The notes under the pieces: generated by a model
What the model saw: the letters and a program-made list of their open reading frames with translations, nothing else
The model's database searches: none
What the model was told of the DNA's origin: nothing
In this document: in pieces, positions 63,199-64,000 of the stretch
How positions within the stretch are numbered: the first letter of the stretch is position 1
How the letters are laid out: each line of letters begins with the position of its first letter
Assembly: GCF_021545335.1 (NCBI RefSeq)
Contig: NZ_CP089312.1
Coordinates: 6,138,001 to 6,202,000, forward strand
Source of the DNA: Streptomyces sp. GQFP
GTDB taxonomy: Bacteria; Actinomycetota; Actinomycetes; Streptomycetales; Streptomycetaceae
DNA length: 64,000 nucleotides
Direction: 5' to 3'
Program-made: the position numbers and the translations under genes

Positions 63199-63600
63199 AT
63201 GCAGAGAACGGACAGCGACCGGCGGCAGCGGCTTGATCCTGCCGCTACGCGATCGGGACACCGACCCCGGTTACTGCCCTGGACGACGGAGGACGGCAAG
63301 CGGTGCTTGCTGAGCACCGACGAAGGCGGGTTCATGTCCCGGCTCGCCGACGACTTCGAAGCCGCGCAGCTCGCCATGGGCGCGGAGACGCTCACCGAAG
63401 CGTCCGAGGTGCTGGACAATCCCATGTCCACGCATGCCGAGGTGCGGTACGCGCTGCTGCGGCTGACGGAATGCCTGGCCGGCGCGCTGCTGATCGCGGA
63501 GAGCCGAGGGCTTCGTCTGTCCGTCCCCGAGGGCGACGAGGACAACGAAGCCGACGAAGTCGACGACAGCCCCGCACAACCCGCCGAGGTGTCCGCATGA
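63199..63600 (+). CDS. Hypothetical protein of the XRE/DUF7848 cassette
   Basis: The 133-residue product begins MQRTDSDRRQRLDPAATR and contains RLLPWTTEDGKRCLLSTDEGGFMSRLADDFE, two amphipathic helices (EASEVLDNP, AEVRYALLRLTECLAGALLIA) and an acidic C-terminus. GAGGGGG lies eight bases upstream of ATG 63199. The next gene overlaps as ATGA. No function is known to me; the pattern of an XRE gene followed by this and a DUF7848-like gene is common in streptomycetes. Confidence 0.65.
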   Translation: MQRTDSDRRQRLDPAATRSGHRPRLLPWTTEDGKRCLLSTDEGGFMSRLADDFEAAQLAMGAETLTEASEVLDNPMSTHAEVRYALLRLTECLAGALLIAESRGLRLSVPEGDEDNEADEVDDSPAQPAEVSA

Positions 63601-63824
63601 GCCGGGCCGTGCTGGGCTACGTCCTCCACACGATCCACCATGAGCCGGAAGGCGGAGTCGCCTTCGAAGCCTTCTGTGTGACACCCGGCTGTGACGAGAA
63701 TTCCGGCTCGCAGGAGGCGCAGGAACCGGCCCAGGACTGGTGTCTGCGCCACACCGGCCGTACCGGTCATGACCTCTTCCGTCGTGTCGTCACCGACCAT
63801 GCTCGCGTAACGCGGGCCGAGTAG
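63597..63824 (+). CDS. DUF7848-like small Cys protein
   Basis: The 75-residue protein has CVTPGCDENSG and WCLRHTGRTGHDLFRRVVTDH, matching from memory the DUF7848 pattern of two N-terminal cysteines, a W-C-x-x-H and a following H, which suggests a small zinc-bound fold. It starts inside the previous stop (ATGA). Role unknown; it travels with XRE regulators. Confidence 0.7.
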   Translation: MSRAVLGYVLHTIHHEPEGGVAFEAFCVTPGCDENSGSQEAQEPAQDWCLRHTGRTGHDLFRRVVTDHARVTRAE

Positions 63825-64000
63825 GCCCCCGCCCGCTGGACGGCGAGCAACCTCCAGCGGCCGGCACCGCCCCGTTCGTGTGCCTCCCCAGTCGCGCATG
63901 GGCGGGGCTTTCCTCTGCTCATGCGCTCAGCCAGATGGGCGTCCGGGCCTGGGCTGAAGAAGCGGCCGGGGCGGGTGGGCGGGAAACACGGTTGCGAGGA
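63825..64000. other. Non-coding window end
   Basis: No coding frame or clear hairpin is seen in the last 176 bp apart from general GC-rich self-complementarity. Confidence 0.4.

Overview
The window is a piece of linear-chromosome-type Streptomyces DNA: very high GC with strong third-position GC bias, many GTG starts, ATGA/GTGA stop-start overlaps, LuxR/TetR/MarR/LacI/XRE regulators, a DivIVA-like coiled-coil protein and the gene order galT-galE-galK ... ppc ... pth-rplY-prs-glmU-tRNA-Gln. From memory this order matches the core region of S. coelicolor that ends with an ATPase/FtsX pair (about SCO3138 down to SCO3110, read in reverse). I could not run a search, so orthology is from recall.

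Layout. 1-4.2 kb is a worn accessory segment: the 3' part of an IS5-type transposase, a coiled-coil protein overlapping it, an AbiEii-like nucleotidyltransferase with its partner, and remnants of an XRE-associated small-gene cluster with apparent frameshifts, followed by an acetyltransferase. 4.3-11.2 kb holds a membrane/GAF pair, an ABC-F ATPase and two tandem membrane-anchored beta-propeller proteins. 11.4-15.5 kb is a LuxR-type regulator with a degenerate receiver and the galactose (Leloir) operon. 15.6-26.6 kb carries transporters, small membrane proteins, a sulfotransferase, a second response regulator, a MarR regulator facing a Tam-like methyltransferase, a Uma2 protein, and a TetR/desaturase pair with a visible operator. 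26.9-34.5 kb is housekeeping: ppc, pth, rplY, prs, glmU and tRNA-Gln. A LAGLIDADG-like/HTH protein and an orphan histidine kinase follow.

37.0-43.4 kb is a compact divergent cluster of toxin-type and immunity-type domains (SUKH-3, a YwqJ-like deaminase, a WHH/LHH nuclease fused to SUKH, and a 1266-residue collagen-like protein with a deaminase and a SUKH-4-like domain), none with a recognisable secretion signal. 43.6-50.3 kb has the DivIVA-like protein and a LacI-controlled uptake operon (HAD phosphatase, LacI, two permeases, lipoprotein, 2H phosphoesterase) with three identical GGAACGTTCC operators. An MFS exporter, an intact IS5-family element with a -1 frameshift signal, and an ATPase/FtsX exporter follow.

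56.6-64 kb is accessory again: a CHAT protease-STAND NTPase-TPR protein with near-identical TPR units and a small co-translated partner (a probable conflict/antiphage system), then an XRE regulator with short companion genes including a DUF7848-like protein.
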